From NCBI RefSeq assembly GCF_000801105.2, contig NC_079516.1, forward strand, positions 558,001-622,000: a DNA stretch of 64,000 nt. Reading direction: 5' to 3'. The position numbers and the translations under genes are program-made. The notes below the pieces were generated by a model, which made no database searches, was not told the DNA's origin, and saw only the letters and a program-made list of their open reading frames with translations. This document shows positions 1 to 11,760 of this stretch, one piece after another (the stretch's first letter is position 1; every line of letters starts with the position of its first letter). The stretch comes from Raphanus sativus (Eukaryota; Streptophyta; Magnoliopsida; Brassicales; Brassicaceae).

Positions 1-669
1 TTTACTTTCTTATCCAACTTTTTTTAAGTTTGACTGTCTATTAGGTAAGTTGAAATCCATTACTTGGTCAAAGATAGTCTAATCAACTTTTTTATCTATA
101 AAAAAATAGCAGAAAACTATTTATAATTTGACATGTTGTTAAAAAAAAAACTATATGTAATTTGACATAATAATTTATTTTCTTGGGCCACACATACGTT
201 GCCCTCTGATCAAGAGAGCTAATGTTTGGTTTAATCGACATAATTAGTAAAAAAAAGCACAAATAAAATGAGGAAAACACACAGAAAACCATAAAAATGA
301 CATAATGTTTGGTTAAAAAAACAAATTAAAAAGAAAAAAAATTGGAATTCTATTATTATCTAGATAATATGTAGTTGTACAAGTAGAATGGGTTAGTGTG
401 GGCCTAAGCCTATGAACATCCAGCCCAATAAGGGCAACCAAACTCTCCAAAATAAAATAAAATAAAGAAAAAGCTTTCTCTCTCTCCGTGTTTCTTCTTC
501 TTCCCCAATCTCCTTCCAAAGTCTCTCTCTATAATCTTGTCTTTTCTCTCTCCATGTCCGAACGCATCCTGTCTCAAAAACCATCGATACAAACCTCGAT
601 CTTTCTCCACTAGCAACTGATCTACACGTCAAACAAAACGCTCTCACGCATCTCTTCTGTACAGCTATT
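1..669. other. Upstream region of the AL2-like gene
   Basis: AT-rich sequence to about position 450, then a CT-rich leader typical of plant 5' untranslated regions. I see no gene or repeat with readable ends here. The short reading frames on the minus strand are low-complexity shadows of the CT-rich leader. Confidence 0.5.
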
Positions 670-2401
670 ATGGCCGCCGTCTCCTCCAACCCTCGCACCG
701 TCGAAGAGATCTTCAAAGATTACACCTCTCGCCGCGCCGCTCTTCTCCGTGCTCTTACCAAAGGTCCTCTCCTCTCTCTCTCTAAAGTTCCAACCTTTCT
801 TCTTCGTAATAATAATGCCCTAACTCAATTCGATTTGTCTCTCTCCAGATGTTGATGATTTCTACTCTCAATGCGATCCGGGTAAGTCTGGTTTAGCATT
901 AACCGCAAGAAAGTTTTGGTCTTTTTTATTTTATTTTTTTAATTGAGATTTTGTTTTTTTTGTTGTGTTGTTGTAGAGAAGGAGAATTTGTGTTTGTATG
1001 GACATCCGAATGAGTCGTGGGAAGTGAATCTACCGGCGGAGGAAGTTCCACCGGAGCTACCTGAGCCTGCGCTTGGTATCAATTTCGCTAGGGATGGTAT
1101 GCAGAGGAAGGATTGGCTCTCTCTTGTTGCTGTCCATAGTGACTGTTGGTTGCTCTCTGTTTCTTTCTACTTTGGTGCTCGCCTTAATCGCAACGAGAGG
1201 TGTGTGTATTCTTCTTCCTTTTTCTTACAGTTTGTTACAGTGTGTTCTCAATTGTTTTTTGAGTTATGATGAAGCCAAGTCTTGTTTTTACTTTGTTCTT
1301 ATTCTTACATGAAACCGTATTTGCTTTCCTGTTATGTTTTTTTGGGGGCTCTTTTAAAGGATAAAGTGTGTAGTGAAATCTTGAAGAAAAATTGAGACTT
1401 TTGTGATAATTAGTGCAGCTTGCTTGGAATGAGATTGATTGATGTGTTTTGCCCTTTGATGTGTGTGGATCTTTTTTTTTTTCTTAGGCCATGTTTTGAT
1501 GGGGATTGACTTATACTTAATACTAATGAGCTCATATCATTATTAAATATGTTAACATAAAAAAAATTTGTATGTTTCCATTGTTCTTTTTTTTTTCCAA
1601 GAGAGAAGCTGTTTTGGCATTTTAGATGGGTAACTATTTTTGGTCCATGAGACTAGACTTTGATTTACCTCGCCAAGTAGTTTCATTATACATCAACAGA
1701 TCTCTAAAATGGTGGCTTCTCTATCGTTTTAGTCTCTGTCATGTTTTCAGTAGATTTAGTAAAAAACATGGTTGATGAACATCACATAGATTCACCCATG
1801 GTGTACTGATTAAGTCTGTAGCTTCTCTCATATCTCTATCACAGTGTATTTGTCCATTCATGGAGTTATATGTCCACAAACACATGTTTTCAATTTGCAG
1901 GAAGCGGCTATTCAGTCTGATCAACGATCACCCAACTCTCTTTGATGTAGTGACTGGTAGGAAACCAATCAAAGACAACAAGCCAAGCTCAGATTCCGGA
2001 AGCAAATCCAGAAACGGTGGCACTAAGGTACTACATTGATAAATATATCTTCCTTTCCTTTTTCTTTTTTTTTGATTTGTAGATTTTTGGGTTATATATC
2101 TTTTAAACAAAAAAAATGGGGTTTGTTGCAGAGATCAATAGAAGGGCAGCCAAAGAGCACAACACCAAAACTGATGGAAGAGAGGTACGAAGAGGAGGAG
2201 GATGAAGAAGAAGAAGACGAGCATGGAGACACTCTCTGTGGAAGCTGTGGAGGCAACTACACACAAGATGAGTTCTGGATCGGCTGTGACGTCTGTGAAC
2301 GTTGGTACCATGGCAAATGCGTGAAGATCACTCCCGCCAAAGCAGACAGCATCAAGCAGTATAAATGCCCACCTTGCTGTGCAAAGAAAGGAAGACAGTG
2401 A
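670..2401 (+). CDS. AL2: Alfin-like PHD finger protein (AL2-like)
   Basis: Five exons are read across GT-AG junctions: 670-763, 849-881, 977-1199, 1901-2027 and 2132-2401, giving 248 residues. The N-terminal Alfin (DUF3594) domain runs from about residue 5 to 135 and includes [20 protein letters not shown] and [19 protein letters not shown] variable linker and an acidic run of Glu/Asp (about 175-190) follow. The C-terminal C4HC3 PHD finger (about 193-240) has [16 protein letters not shown] and CPPC, so all zinc ligands are present. Family knowledge: Alfin-like proteins are nuclear readers of histone H3 trimethylated at lysine 4 and act in seed germination and abiotic stress. Length and sequence match Arabidopsis AL2 (At3g11200 from memory) better than AL1, and the neighbouring JOX1 and CHC1 types support this. 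The start follows a CT-rich leader and gives the conserved [15 protein letters not shown] opening. Confidence 0.93.
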
Positions 2402-4318
2402 TCATCATCATCTCCCAGAGACTCTGGTTATCATGTCTTAATCGATATATTAATCAACCTTCCTTCTATCTTTTGTTTTTTTTTAACCTTATAATTTTAA
2501 AAGCATACAAAACTCTCTCTTTTTGGATCTCTGTAAAAGGAATTCAAGAAGTTGAGAGAGTGTAGCAACAACAACTGTTTTAAGTATTATTATTCAGATA
2601 AGAAAACTGGTTTGTTCCATCAAATATGTCACGGACTCAGGGGGGAATTTGTATAATGTAGTCGAAGCTTAAGCATTGAACTTCATTTTGCACTCTTATG
2701 TTTAATCTTTCTTTTTGTCTTTGTTAGCTCTCTTTCCATCTATGTTAAGGTCTTGCTTTTTTTCATAATTTTTAAGGTCCGTTTGATTATTTTCTGAAAT
2801 TATATGAGATTCCAAAGTAGATTTTGATTGTAAATAGCTTTTGTAGGTCAATAAGATGTCAAAACATATAGGTTTGTAAATGACAACAACGGAAGAATAG
2901 ATAGTGACCATCATTTTACACTAGGCCCATATTAGCCCAATGGGTACAATCTGCTCATGGAGAATATTTTTACCGTATGTATAGCCCAAACAAGAAAACT
3001 AGTTAGTATAATTCACCTATTTAAAGAGATAGAACTAGTACCAGAACCTACTTTGGGATTGCTAACCATGCTATCTAAACACCCTTTGCCGCAGCAGTAA
3101 CATGTTACCAGTGGCAAAGCTGCATTATGTTTAGATCTTTCATTAGATCAAAATACCTTCACGTTCGAATCTAATCTTTTAAAATGAAAACATACGATTT
3201 ACAATTTGACCAAAGCAACTTGTATTCAAATATCAAATTTCAGCAAAAAAGAAAACTTGTATTTAAATTTTAAAGAACTTAAACCGGATCTCACAAGCTA
3301 ATAAAAAATGGTCAACACGAGATATTTATTATTGCGTTCACAGTCACATGTCCATCATTTGGTATGTAATGCTAACTTTTAATGAAACATATCGTCTGGT
3401 AGATTAGTTGCTTAATCAATACATGAAAAACTAGTATCAATTAGCTCCATTATTGGTGTTACTAATAATAGAGGAAACATGATTATCGATTAGAATGTTT
3501 CAACAATCACGGAATCAGCCTAACATCATGTGATACAGTGATAGTGAGGTTTAACAATTATATGAGTTATCTAATTTTATAACTCTCGGTCAAGTCTTTC
3601 GAATATAACAATTCATTTGTCATTTTTGAAAAGTAAAATTTGGCCAATCAAATATAACCCTCAGCACTACATGTGGATTAGGTAATTGTTGATGGAAAGA
3701 GAGAAGATATCAACCACTCCTTCCGATTTTATTTAATTATCGTTTTAAAAAAAATGTTTCAAAAATAAGTATTGTTTTTGAATTTTAATGCAAAATTTTT
3801 TTGATAATTTTTTTTATTTTATGTTTATTGGTTTAAATATGATTAAGTATATAGGTAATTGTGTTTTTATTTTGGAAATATACAAAATCATATGTTAACT
3901 TAATTTGTGTCATAAATCTAGAACTATAATTACTAAACATAAGGAGTATGATAATGATGAACGATATAAATAGAAACCTTAATTATGTTGAGTTTGTATT
4001 ATAATAAAATAGAAACTGTAAATATATAGGAGCATAAAATATGTAAATTGCCTGAACGATAAACTATGATAGAATATTTTCGGTATATTGATTCATTTTG
4101 ATATCCAGTATATGTCTTCGTTGATCAGTAGAAATCTTCTGGTCTCTTTTTGATATCCTTTTACTTCGATTTCCTCAGTGAATAACCTATTCATATAATA
4201 TACAAATTGCTCAAAGATGATTAATGTAAATACATTGCTTAACTGAAGAGTAAAATATATGCATAAGCAAGGAAACTTACGTTTCGTTCTCTTTTATCTG
4301 ACATTTTTGAAGTAGATA
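2402..4318. other. Intergenic region between AL2-like and JOX1-like genes
   Basis: The 3' ends of two convergent genes face each other here. The first 250 bases are probably AL2 3' untranslated sequence. The rest is AT-rich with no coding potential I can support, apart from the MITE-like element near 3716-3951. Confidence 0.4.
3716..3951. repeat. MITE-like element with ACTCCTTCCG ends
   Basis: The left end reads ACTCCTTCCGATTTT and the right end reads AACATAAGGAGT, an imperfect terminal inverted repeat around about 235 bases of AT-rich sequence. The 'CTCCNTCCG' terminus is common among small Brassicaceae inverted-repeat elements. No clear target-site duplication was found, so the boundaries are approximate. 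Confidence 0.45.
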
Positions 4319-7048
4319 TCAATTAACGAGAGGAGATATATGAGACTCCACGTAGGCTTTGCCACGAGGACCTTGAGTTCGAATGAAGAGTCTATACTCA
4401 TCGAAGGACATGGGAGGATATAAAGGAGGATTAGTAGATGTGACAAGTTGTTGCAGTGGTTGGATAGGAATGTCACTCTTGGGGTTATAGAAGAATGCAA
4501 GTGACACCCTTTCTTTCTGTGAATTCACTATCACTCGATGCTCCGAACTCTTGTATATCGAATTGCTTAGAATCTGCCATTTTTATAAAATAAAAATAAT
4601 TTATTTTATTTTATTTAGTATAGCTACATAAACACGTATGCTTTCAAAACAATTGCCTGAAGTTGAAACTGATTGTCATATTAGTGATCTTTAAGACATG
4701 TCTAAAACGTGGGACTGTAACTAGGACCATCTTTCACCAACTGTCAACAATTTGTATTCTTATGTCAACAATTGGTTCATATTATTGGATGTATTGCTTT
4801 ACGAATTACGAGTATATGGTGCAGTTAGTAAAAAAGTGGAAAAACACAAAAAAAAAAAACAAGTTATGAAGAATAAAACTTATACCTTACGCAATAAACA
4901 ATGAAAGCAAAAACTAGGGTTACCTGAATCTGATCGCCAAGATTGACGATAAAAGCATGTGGGAGAGAATTGACGGTAATCCACGTGTCGTCGTAACGGA
5001 CTTGAAGACCGACAACTTTATCGTCCGGCAAGAGGATGGTAAGGCCGCCGGGATCGGAATGAGGGGAGAGGCCAAGGGCAAGCTCTGGACGAGGGCATTT
5101 CGGGTAATAATTAACCCTCATACATGCACCTACGTCTTCTCCACCAAAGGCTTCTTGAAGTTGCTCTTCTTTTAGTCCCAAGTTTGACGATAAAACCCTC
5201 GCAAGTCTTTCGCCTAGCTTCACTAGTTCCTCACCGTACTCATCCATCACTTCTCTATTTATATTAACAGGGAATTTTCTTAAGGAAAACACATTGTAGA
5301 CTTCATATTAATATCTCTAAGTAGGAGTAAATATCATAGTTTTATAATTGTATAGGAAGTTTTGGGGGCTAACTAATCGAGTCATAGTAAAATGCTTTTC
5401 TTTTGTCATGAGTTTTCCCACAATACTATGTTTAGTAGTATAAATGTATAATTCACTTATTTAAGTATGCACTTCTTTGGTTGAATGCAACTGAATTGAC
5501 AGAAGCCATTTTCTTTGAAAACTATAGAATAGTAATTATATAAGTAATCTTGGCTAGTTTAACAAGAATAGAGTAAAGACAAAAAAACATAATTAGTTTA
5601 CTTATTTAGGACTAATTTTTTTACGATCTCTTGTACATTTAAAGGTTTGCCTTTGCTTATAAGATAAGTTAATCTTAAATGAACAAAATGTGATTGTAAT
5701 ACTGTTTGCAATAAACCGAAAACAGTGACAGTTGATCACAAAATCAAATACGGTCATTTCTTATGTTCATCAACGTAATCGCCAATCATCATATATAACA
5801 CGTATATAGTTTTCTTGAAATTTCGATTAATTTATATACTATTTTTAAAGACCACAATCATAATGAGTCTTCTTTTACTATGCAAAAAATACCAACTAGT
5901 TTTGACCATCCTATGCCATTTTCAAAAATTTGCCATAAATGACCCATTTTAAACAATAAACTAAGTTGTTGTTCAAAAAAAAGTTGTTCAAAAGAAATAA
6001 CAATAGACTAAGCTCAGGGATCCACTACAGCTACAAAATTTCTCAAATTTCATACCAAACACCAAGTTAGTTAACTATAATGTAATACCTAATGTTTTTT
6101 TTTTTTGCTAAAACGTAATACCTAATGCTGGAAGGTAGAGAAGGCCACTTGTTGAGGTCCTTCAAGACAAGAGGCAGATAATGGAGAAAGTAATAATCAT
6201 TCCAATCAAGAATAGCTCCTTTTTCCACACCCAATCTGCTTCCGTATCCTTCATAGGTACTTGGGGAGTTTGAGTAAACTTCTTTGGCCTCAACAGGCAA
6301 ATTGAAGAAGCTTCTCCAAGCTTCTCTAGCCGCTTCCATCAGCTCCGGCGTCACCCCATGGTTGATCACCTGAAAATAGGACCATGCATGCGTATAAACC
6401 GAAACAAATAGGTCAGTATATTCGTATACTCAAAACTGAATTTGCTGCAATAAATATGAGAGTCCATGAAAAAATAGTTAAAACATGCATTAAAACAAAA
6501 TTAATTTGGCACAAAAAACAAAATTAATTATAGAAACAAATATATTAGTTTGAAATAAAATTATAGATTATTTATATTAATTTATCATATTAAACCGAGC
6601 AACCAAAAGTTGTAAAATCAAGTTCAATCAAAACCATTGTATTTAACTTGACAAATCAAAAAGAAAACCGATAGTGGAACCAAACCGAAACATCAAAGTT
6701 CATTTTTACCTGGAAGAACCCAAACTCACGGCATGCCTCCGATATCCTCTCCTTTTCGTCTTCGTTGCCGGAGAAGAGGCTGTTTAGGTCTACGACTGGG
6801 ATATTGATGGCGGCAGTTTTCGGTTGGTGGTTGATGATGATAGTTTGATCAGGGCGTTCAGACGGCGGCTTGATGTAACGGTCGGGGACGGTAGCAAGGT
6901 TGCTCTCGGCTAGGGACTGCACTCGGACGGTTGGTTCTGGCCACTTTTCTCCGAGGCCGTTCTTGGTACTGTCGTGTTCGCTCATGGTGTTGAGGCCGTT
7001 CTTGTCCGTGGTCTCTTTCTTGAGCATAATCTCGTTTTGGTGGTTCAT
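4319..7048 (-). CDS. JOX1: Jasmonate-induced 2-oxoglutarate/Fe(II) oxygenase (JOX1-like)
   Basis: Four exons on the minus strand (6710-7048, 6122-6369, 4924-5254, 4319-4573) join in frame to 390 residues. The N-terminal DIOX_N part holds WPEPTVRVQSLAES and INIPVVDLNSLFSG. The 2OG-Fe(II) core has the iron ligands His-Ser-Asp in GLSPHSDPGGLT (about residues 261-263) and the distal His in SSEHRVIVNS (about 318). The 2OG-binding segment is YNPKSD. Family knowledge: JOX proteins hydroxylate jasmonic acid to 12-OH-JA and so dampen jasmonate signalling and defence. It is closest to Arabidopsis At3g11180 (JOX1) by recalled sequence and by position next to AL2. The first ATG gives MNHQNEIMLKK, followed by a Lys/Glu-rich leader like that of JOX1. 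All ligands are intact, so I expect a functional enzyme. Confidence 0.92.
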
Positions 7049-7125
7049 GTTTTCTGCTTAGGCTAATTGATCTTCCTTCTTGCTCTTCTAATATTGTTTA
7101 TGAAAAATATTGAAGTAGTGTTATC

Positions 7126-7134
7126 TATTTATAG
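7126..7134 (-). promoter_or_regulatory. TATA box of the JOX1-like gene
   Basis: On the minus strand the sequence reads CTATAAATA about 80 bases upstream of the ATG at 7048, a normal spacing for a short plant leader. No other TATA-like string lies between it and the start codon. Confidence 0.6.
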
Positions 7135-9789
7135 GGTGATTATATGGTTAGAGACAAAGAAAGAGAAAGCCATAAGGGGAAAGAAACGTGATTAACAAAA
7201 ATATAATAAATAAAAGATTTGGAATTTTAAGTTACAAAAAAAAAGACTTGGAATTTTTGCATGTGGTTTATTAATTAGCCATGTTAGCTATCTTTCTTCG
7301 TAGAAAGTAACGGATGGAACCGTAACCGATGAGGAAAACCCGAAAGCATAACCGACGAGAGAATTCGGAGTCGAGCACATAGGATTGCGGCCATGCATGT
7401 GTTTGTTCATTTATGAAAACGTGTTTAACATGTCATTAAATGTTGTATAATATGTATAGAAAGATTGAAAATGATGTGGAACGATTCCAACAAATATATA
7501 CATCCACATTGTTTGTTTGGAGTTCTTTGTATTTTTACTGTTTGTGGAAATTTGTAGATATTTTAGCAATTTGTGTTTAAAAAAAGAAGACATTTTACCA
7601 ATTAAAGCCAGTATAGTAGTTTACAATTTTTTTATTTTCAACTTCTCTTAACGTAAATTGTTAGATTAGGGTTTATTATGGGTTTCCAACGTAAAATCGA
7701 TTGGTGAATAATAAATTGGTCATAATTCTTTATATATTAATTAATTTTCTTTAAAATTTCCAATGTGGGATATAACATCCTTAATTACCCCTCCTCGAGA
7801 TGATGATGACTCTTATCGGTCATAAATTCCAGAACTTTAAAATAGTTATACTCGGTCAAGTGAGTTAATTACGACCATAAACCCGGTCGGAAATGGTTAA
7901 TATTAATTAGGAGTTTAGGTTATTTTGAATTGATATTATATTAGATTCGAGTTTATTATGAGTTTCTAATTTAAAATCAATTGATAATTAGTGGATTAGC
8001 CGTAATTCTTTATATATTACTTAATTTCTTTTAAAATTCCTGATGTGGGATATAATATCCCTAATATAAACTAAGATCAGTATATTAACTGTATTGTATG
8101 AGAATGTTGGCATGAACTCGAAATATTTACTGACTTGACATTCTTTATTACAACGTAAGGGGAGATATTCAATTCATATAACTTTAATATAATCCAATCA
8201 AAATTCAGAAAATAATTAAAAGTTATGCCTAAATCCAATATTGTTGTATTTCATATTTGTTAGTAGGCTTAAGGGATTTTAAAGTCGAATGGTTATAGTT
8301 TCAACTACATTTTCATTAGAATATAATAATCAACATAAAATATTTGTATATTATGTCATTTAAAATAAATATCAGTGGACTTTTTGAATATATTATTTTA
8401 CACAAAATTTAAAGTATATGAAGATATTCTAAAACTCTTATAATAACATTAAATTCTAAATTTTGAAAACTATAAAACCTCGTGACATAAAAAAAGGAAG
8501 ACTATAAAACCTAGAGAATGAACATTTAAAAATTCATGATGCGATGTGACCTCACATTTTGGAAGAGTGTTGACCTTTAACTTTCATATCTCAGAATTGT
8601 GTTATTTTAATCAATTTTTAATTATGTCTTACAATGTATTTTTACTTCATATATCAAAGTGTTCTTAATAGTTTACAATTATGCGCATGAATCGGACGCA
8701 CTCCGGTTCTTCTATCTACTTTTGGCTTTGCTATTTGTTAATCAAATCAAATAAGCATTTCTATTTTCTTTATTTTATTGCTTTATCTTTGTCAATTTAG
8801 CTGATCAATTCCATTTTCTCCACAGGATGGAATTCTCATTCCCTTCACGAGCACGAAAGTGGGAAGAGTGCTTCGGTTAATAACCATTGCGCACTCAATC
8901 ATACCCTGATAAAAAGAAAAAAGAAAAATCATACCCTGACGCCCCCCTCCCAAGATTGTTTCACAGTGAAAATATTTTTTTCTCCTTCAGCTGACGTTTG
9001 CCTTATCTCTAATCATAATAATATCTGCATTTATTTACATTAATCCCCTCCTGCAAAATGACATTGATGTGAACTTGTTAAACCGAGCTGGAGAGAGGCC
9101 AGTTCACATTGCTTACCCAAAAGAACACCTAACAAGGTGCTATATGGTGACTTGGACCATCTGAAAAACGAGCCTGCAACGTCTCTTCATATCACCGTGT
9201 CGTCTCAACAACCCTTTATGTGTTGTCCTTCTGTTAGACATGTGAGCTAACGTTGACACTCGTGTTCCATGGAATAGTATACACATCTGCAAAATGAGTT
9301 TGTAATGTATAATTTTCTTAACTATGTAATTGGACGGTGGCTTTTATCTGTTTTAGCAATGGACGGTGACTAACCATCCACATTTATGCCAGTGCAATCA
9401 TAATTATTAAACTTATGACAAAATTACAGACAAAAAAAATCAAGGAAGTAAATGATAATTATCTTTTGTGGTGGCATACAGTAGCATTAGCAAAGTAGGC
9501 GCCCGCAGATTATTCATAAACCAATCAAAACTTTTTCATTTATTATCTTGCCAACCACATTCGTTAAAAAAAATAGTTCAAGATTACTTTTTAGATCAAT
9601 TAAGCAGAGTTTAAAAGTTTACATGGTTCAGTTTATACATTATGGGCAGAACTCGTATTATAAAATGGTTGGTTGACCATGTGTTCCATATATGGAAGGC
9701 CGGCTACCCAATAATGGAAACATGGTCCACTGAAATTTGGAAGGCGCATCTACGTAAGTAATCAACTACATACTGAAAGACGACAAGCA
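7135..9789. other. Gene-poor spacer upstream of JOX1
   Basis: Mostly AT-rich. It contains the LTR-like repeat pair at 7659-8057. From about 8820 the composition becomes less AT-rich, but all frames are broken by stops and I recognise no protein. Confidence 0.4.
7659..8057 (-). mobile_element. Possible TRIM (miniature LTR retrotransposon), decayed
   Basis: Two direct copies of about 119 bases (7659-7777 and about 7939-8057) flank about 160 bases of internal sequence. The first copy begins TGTTA and ends TAACA; the second begins and ends with diverged TATTA and TAATA. On the minus strand each copy starts with ATCCCACAT, followed 24-25 bases later by TATATAAAG, as in a retrotransposon U3 promoter. 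A purine-rich GAGGAGGGG lies 11 bases before the minus-strand 3' copy, like a polypurine tract. Just after the 5' copy, TAATATCAATTC weakly resembles the initiator-methionine tRNA primer site. I found no target-site duplication, so this is an inference from structure. Confidence 0.5.
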
Positions 9790-10150
9790 ACAAGACTTGC
9801 CTACAGCTATCCAAAAGCTGCATAAATAAGTATTTGATAGAAGCAAGCACGGCAGCACCCTGCATATTTACCAGCACTTTGGCTGATCAATCTCGAAGAC
9901 TTGCCTAGCAACTACTGCTGCAATCCCAGTAGTCCCATGTTTTCACTACAAGCGAACCACAGGTACTACTAGCTTGAGTTTTTACCTCCACGTGTATGGC
10001 AGTACTAACCTCATATGCCTCTTTAAGCTTTCCTGACCGGCTAAGAAGATTCACAACGCCTGATTACTGAATGATCAGAGAGCAGCCATAATGGCTTATT
10101 CATTTCCTATTAACTTGAAGTACCTTAAGTGATGCAGCGTGGTAAACACC
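9790..10150 (-). pseudogene. Faint relic of a PPR protein C-terminus
   Basis: Read on the minus strand with frame changes, the sequence gives VNLLSRSGKLKEAYE (near 10020-10070) and then ARQVFEIDQ followed by SAGKY in another frame (near 9860-9900). These resemble the last PPR repeat and the E motif of plant pentatricopeptide repeat proteins, which edit or process organelle RNA. Stops and frameshifts interrupt every frame. The match rests on short motifs only, so the family call is tentative. Confidence 0.35.
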
Positions 10151-10405
10151 TATTTTGTGTTTATCACAATTTAGTTATAATTCCTTTTAGTACAAGGAAT
10201 AGGGTTTTTAGTTAGCTATACGATCTCTTGACTCATGAGGGTACGTTATTTTGATTATTAGTTTAAAGAATTTTGGTGTTCTTGAATCTTTACAATCGAC
10301 TAGAACATAGATGTTCGCAACGATCATAAAAAGACTTTAATATTATGAATTCTACGACAAAATAGGATCATCGTGTTATCATAGGTGAGCTACCTCATTA
10401 AGCCA

Positions 10406-10488
10406 ACCTCAGCAAGCATTAAACCAGCGTGCATGGTTAGTGTTACTGTTACCTCAGCAAGCATCAAACCAGCGTGCATGCATGGTTA
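10406..10488. repeat. Short direct repeat, two copies
   Basis: The string CCTCAGCAAGCATYAAACC with AGCGTGCATG after it occurs at 10406-10439 and again at 10451-10488. The second copy differs by one base and an extra CATG. It looks like a local tandem duplication of about 45 bases. Confidence 0.75.
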
Positions 10489-10638
10489 CATCAATATTCG
10501 ATGCTGTACGATATTTGTGGGTAGCTCTAGCTAGCTTTGATGTATATATTTATAGGGCAAGATCCATTTTATTTAAATTGTTATTGATACTAACATTTAA
10601 ATACAAACTAATTTCAGATTTTGTTTAATCATCCGCAA

Positions 10639-10661
10639 ATATATATATATATATATATATA
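10639..10661. repeat. AT dinucleotide microsatellite
   Basis: About eleven uninterrupted AT units. Such tracts vary in length between accessions. Confidence 0.9.
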
Positions 10662-10840
10662 AACCTTAAAAATGGTGAATTTAAGACAATGCAATGTATC
10701 TTATATAGCTTCAGTAATGGAAGCCCATTTGTTGTCTCCATCTGATAGACACTAACTCTCTGGTGGAACACAATAAATTGACATTAATCAGCTGGTCTAA
10801 ATTTCACAGCTTACCTCTCTCTCTCCCTGCCTGTTTCATT

Positions 10841-11760
10841 TTAGTCTGATGTTACCTTGATCTCTCCCTAGAGAGTAGGATCTGCTTTATAGTATACAAC
10901 ATCTTCTTGGTCGCTCACAAAATGATCTTCTTTCATACTTTTTTCTAAGATTCCCAGTAAGTGTAATGGCACAGTTACTTCCTTAGTACTGGTTTAGCTG
11001 CTTCTATCTGCAAAGAGAAAAACACAAAAATGTTTTTACCTTTTGTAGCATGAACACATAACCAAACACCCTTTGGTTTTTTGTTTCAGTTACTTACTGC
11101 TTCTACTAGATGATAATGTGGGATCTGCGGGAAAAGATGATGTATTACATGAGATCCATTGTCGTGTATGGATGTTATTGATGGGTCCATAGTCACGATC
11201 CAGTGTTGTAAGTCCTCCTCTCAAGTAACGATCCATTCCTGTTTTGAGATAACATGAGATTTTACTCAACCTTACAGAGAGATATAGCATTGTGTTATCT
11301 CCAAAGAAGAGTAAAGGCTAGAGACTACGCATTTGTACCTTGCACCCAGGGTACCAACTACCAAGGGAGCTTATCTTCATGACCATGGTGATGCAGGTAA
11401 GTCACAAAGTCCAACCACATTACACTTACATGTTATTTGACATAAAAGCAATTGTAGTGTCAGACAAGGAAATAATACGCAACGGGGGAGTAACAGGGAC
11501 GCATTACCCAGTAAGTAATCACATAGAGTTTGAGCATTTGTATGTGTTACAAAAAAAAAGCATTTGTATTGGACCATTCACAAAGTTGAGACAGATAAGC
11601 AGAGGCTCTGCTCTGCTGCAGAGCAGCCATTGCTGTCCAACAAGCAGTAGAAGTAAGAACATCTTTTCTCTTTAGGGAGGAACAAGTCGCTGTCCGGAGG
11701 GTAGTGAGAAGCCTTTTTCCCCGGACTCCGAGCCCACTGAAACAGATGGAAGTAAACATG
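10841..11760 (-). pseudogene. FAD7: Decayed chloroplast omega-3 fatty acid desaturase (FAD7-like), 5'-truncated
   Basis: Reading the minus strand from 11760 gives FQWARSPGKKASHYPPDSDL, then LTSTACWTAMAA, then WLDFVTYLHHHGHEDKLPW and a stop (near 11340-11400). Next come [14 protein letters not shown] (near 11215-11250), a frameshift, and [18 protein letters not shown], which carries the third histidine box. After a proper-looking intron there are EAAKPVL and KEDHFVSD ... VVYYKADP, ending in GEIKVTSD and a stop at 10841. These are the last exons of the plastid desaturases FAD7/FAD8, which turn 18:2 and 16:2 into trienoic acids. Everything upstream, including the transit peptide and histidine boxes 1 and 2, is absent. 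Lesions seen: a stop after LPW, a small insertion after the EW start of the next exon, a frameshift after NNIH, and stops after VLRK and ADPTL. The position between JOX1 and CHC1 types matches FAD7 (At3g11170), so a functional copy should lie elsewhere in the genome. Confidence 0.9.

Noticed and set aside
393..716. Minus-strand frames of 60-110 codons overlapping the AL2 leader
   Set aside because: They are antisense to a CT-rich leader and the start of a clear gene, with low-complexity Lys/Glu/Arg composition and no family match.
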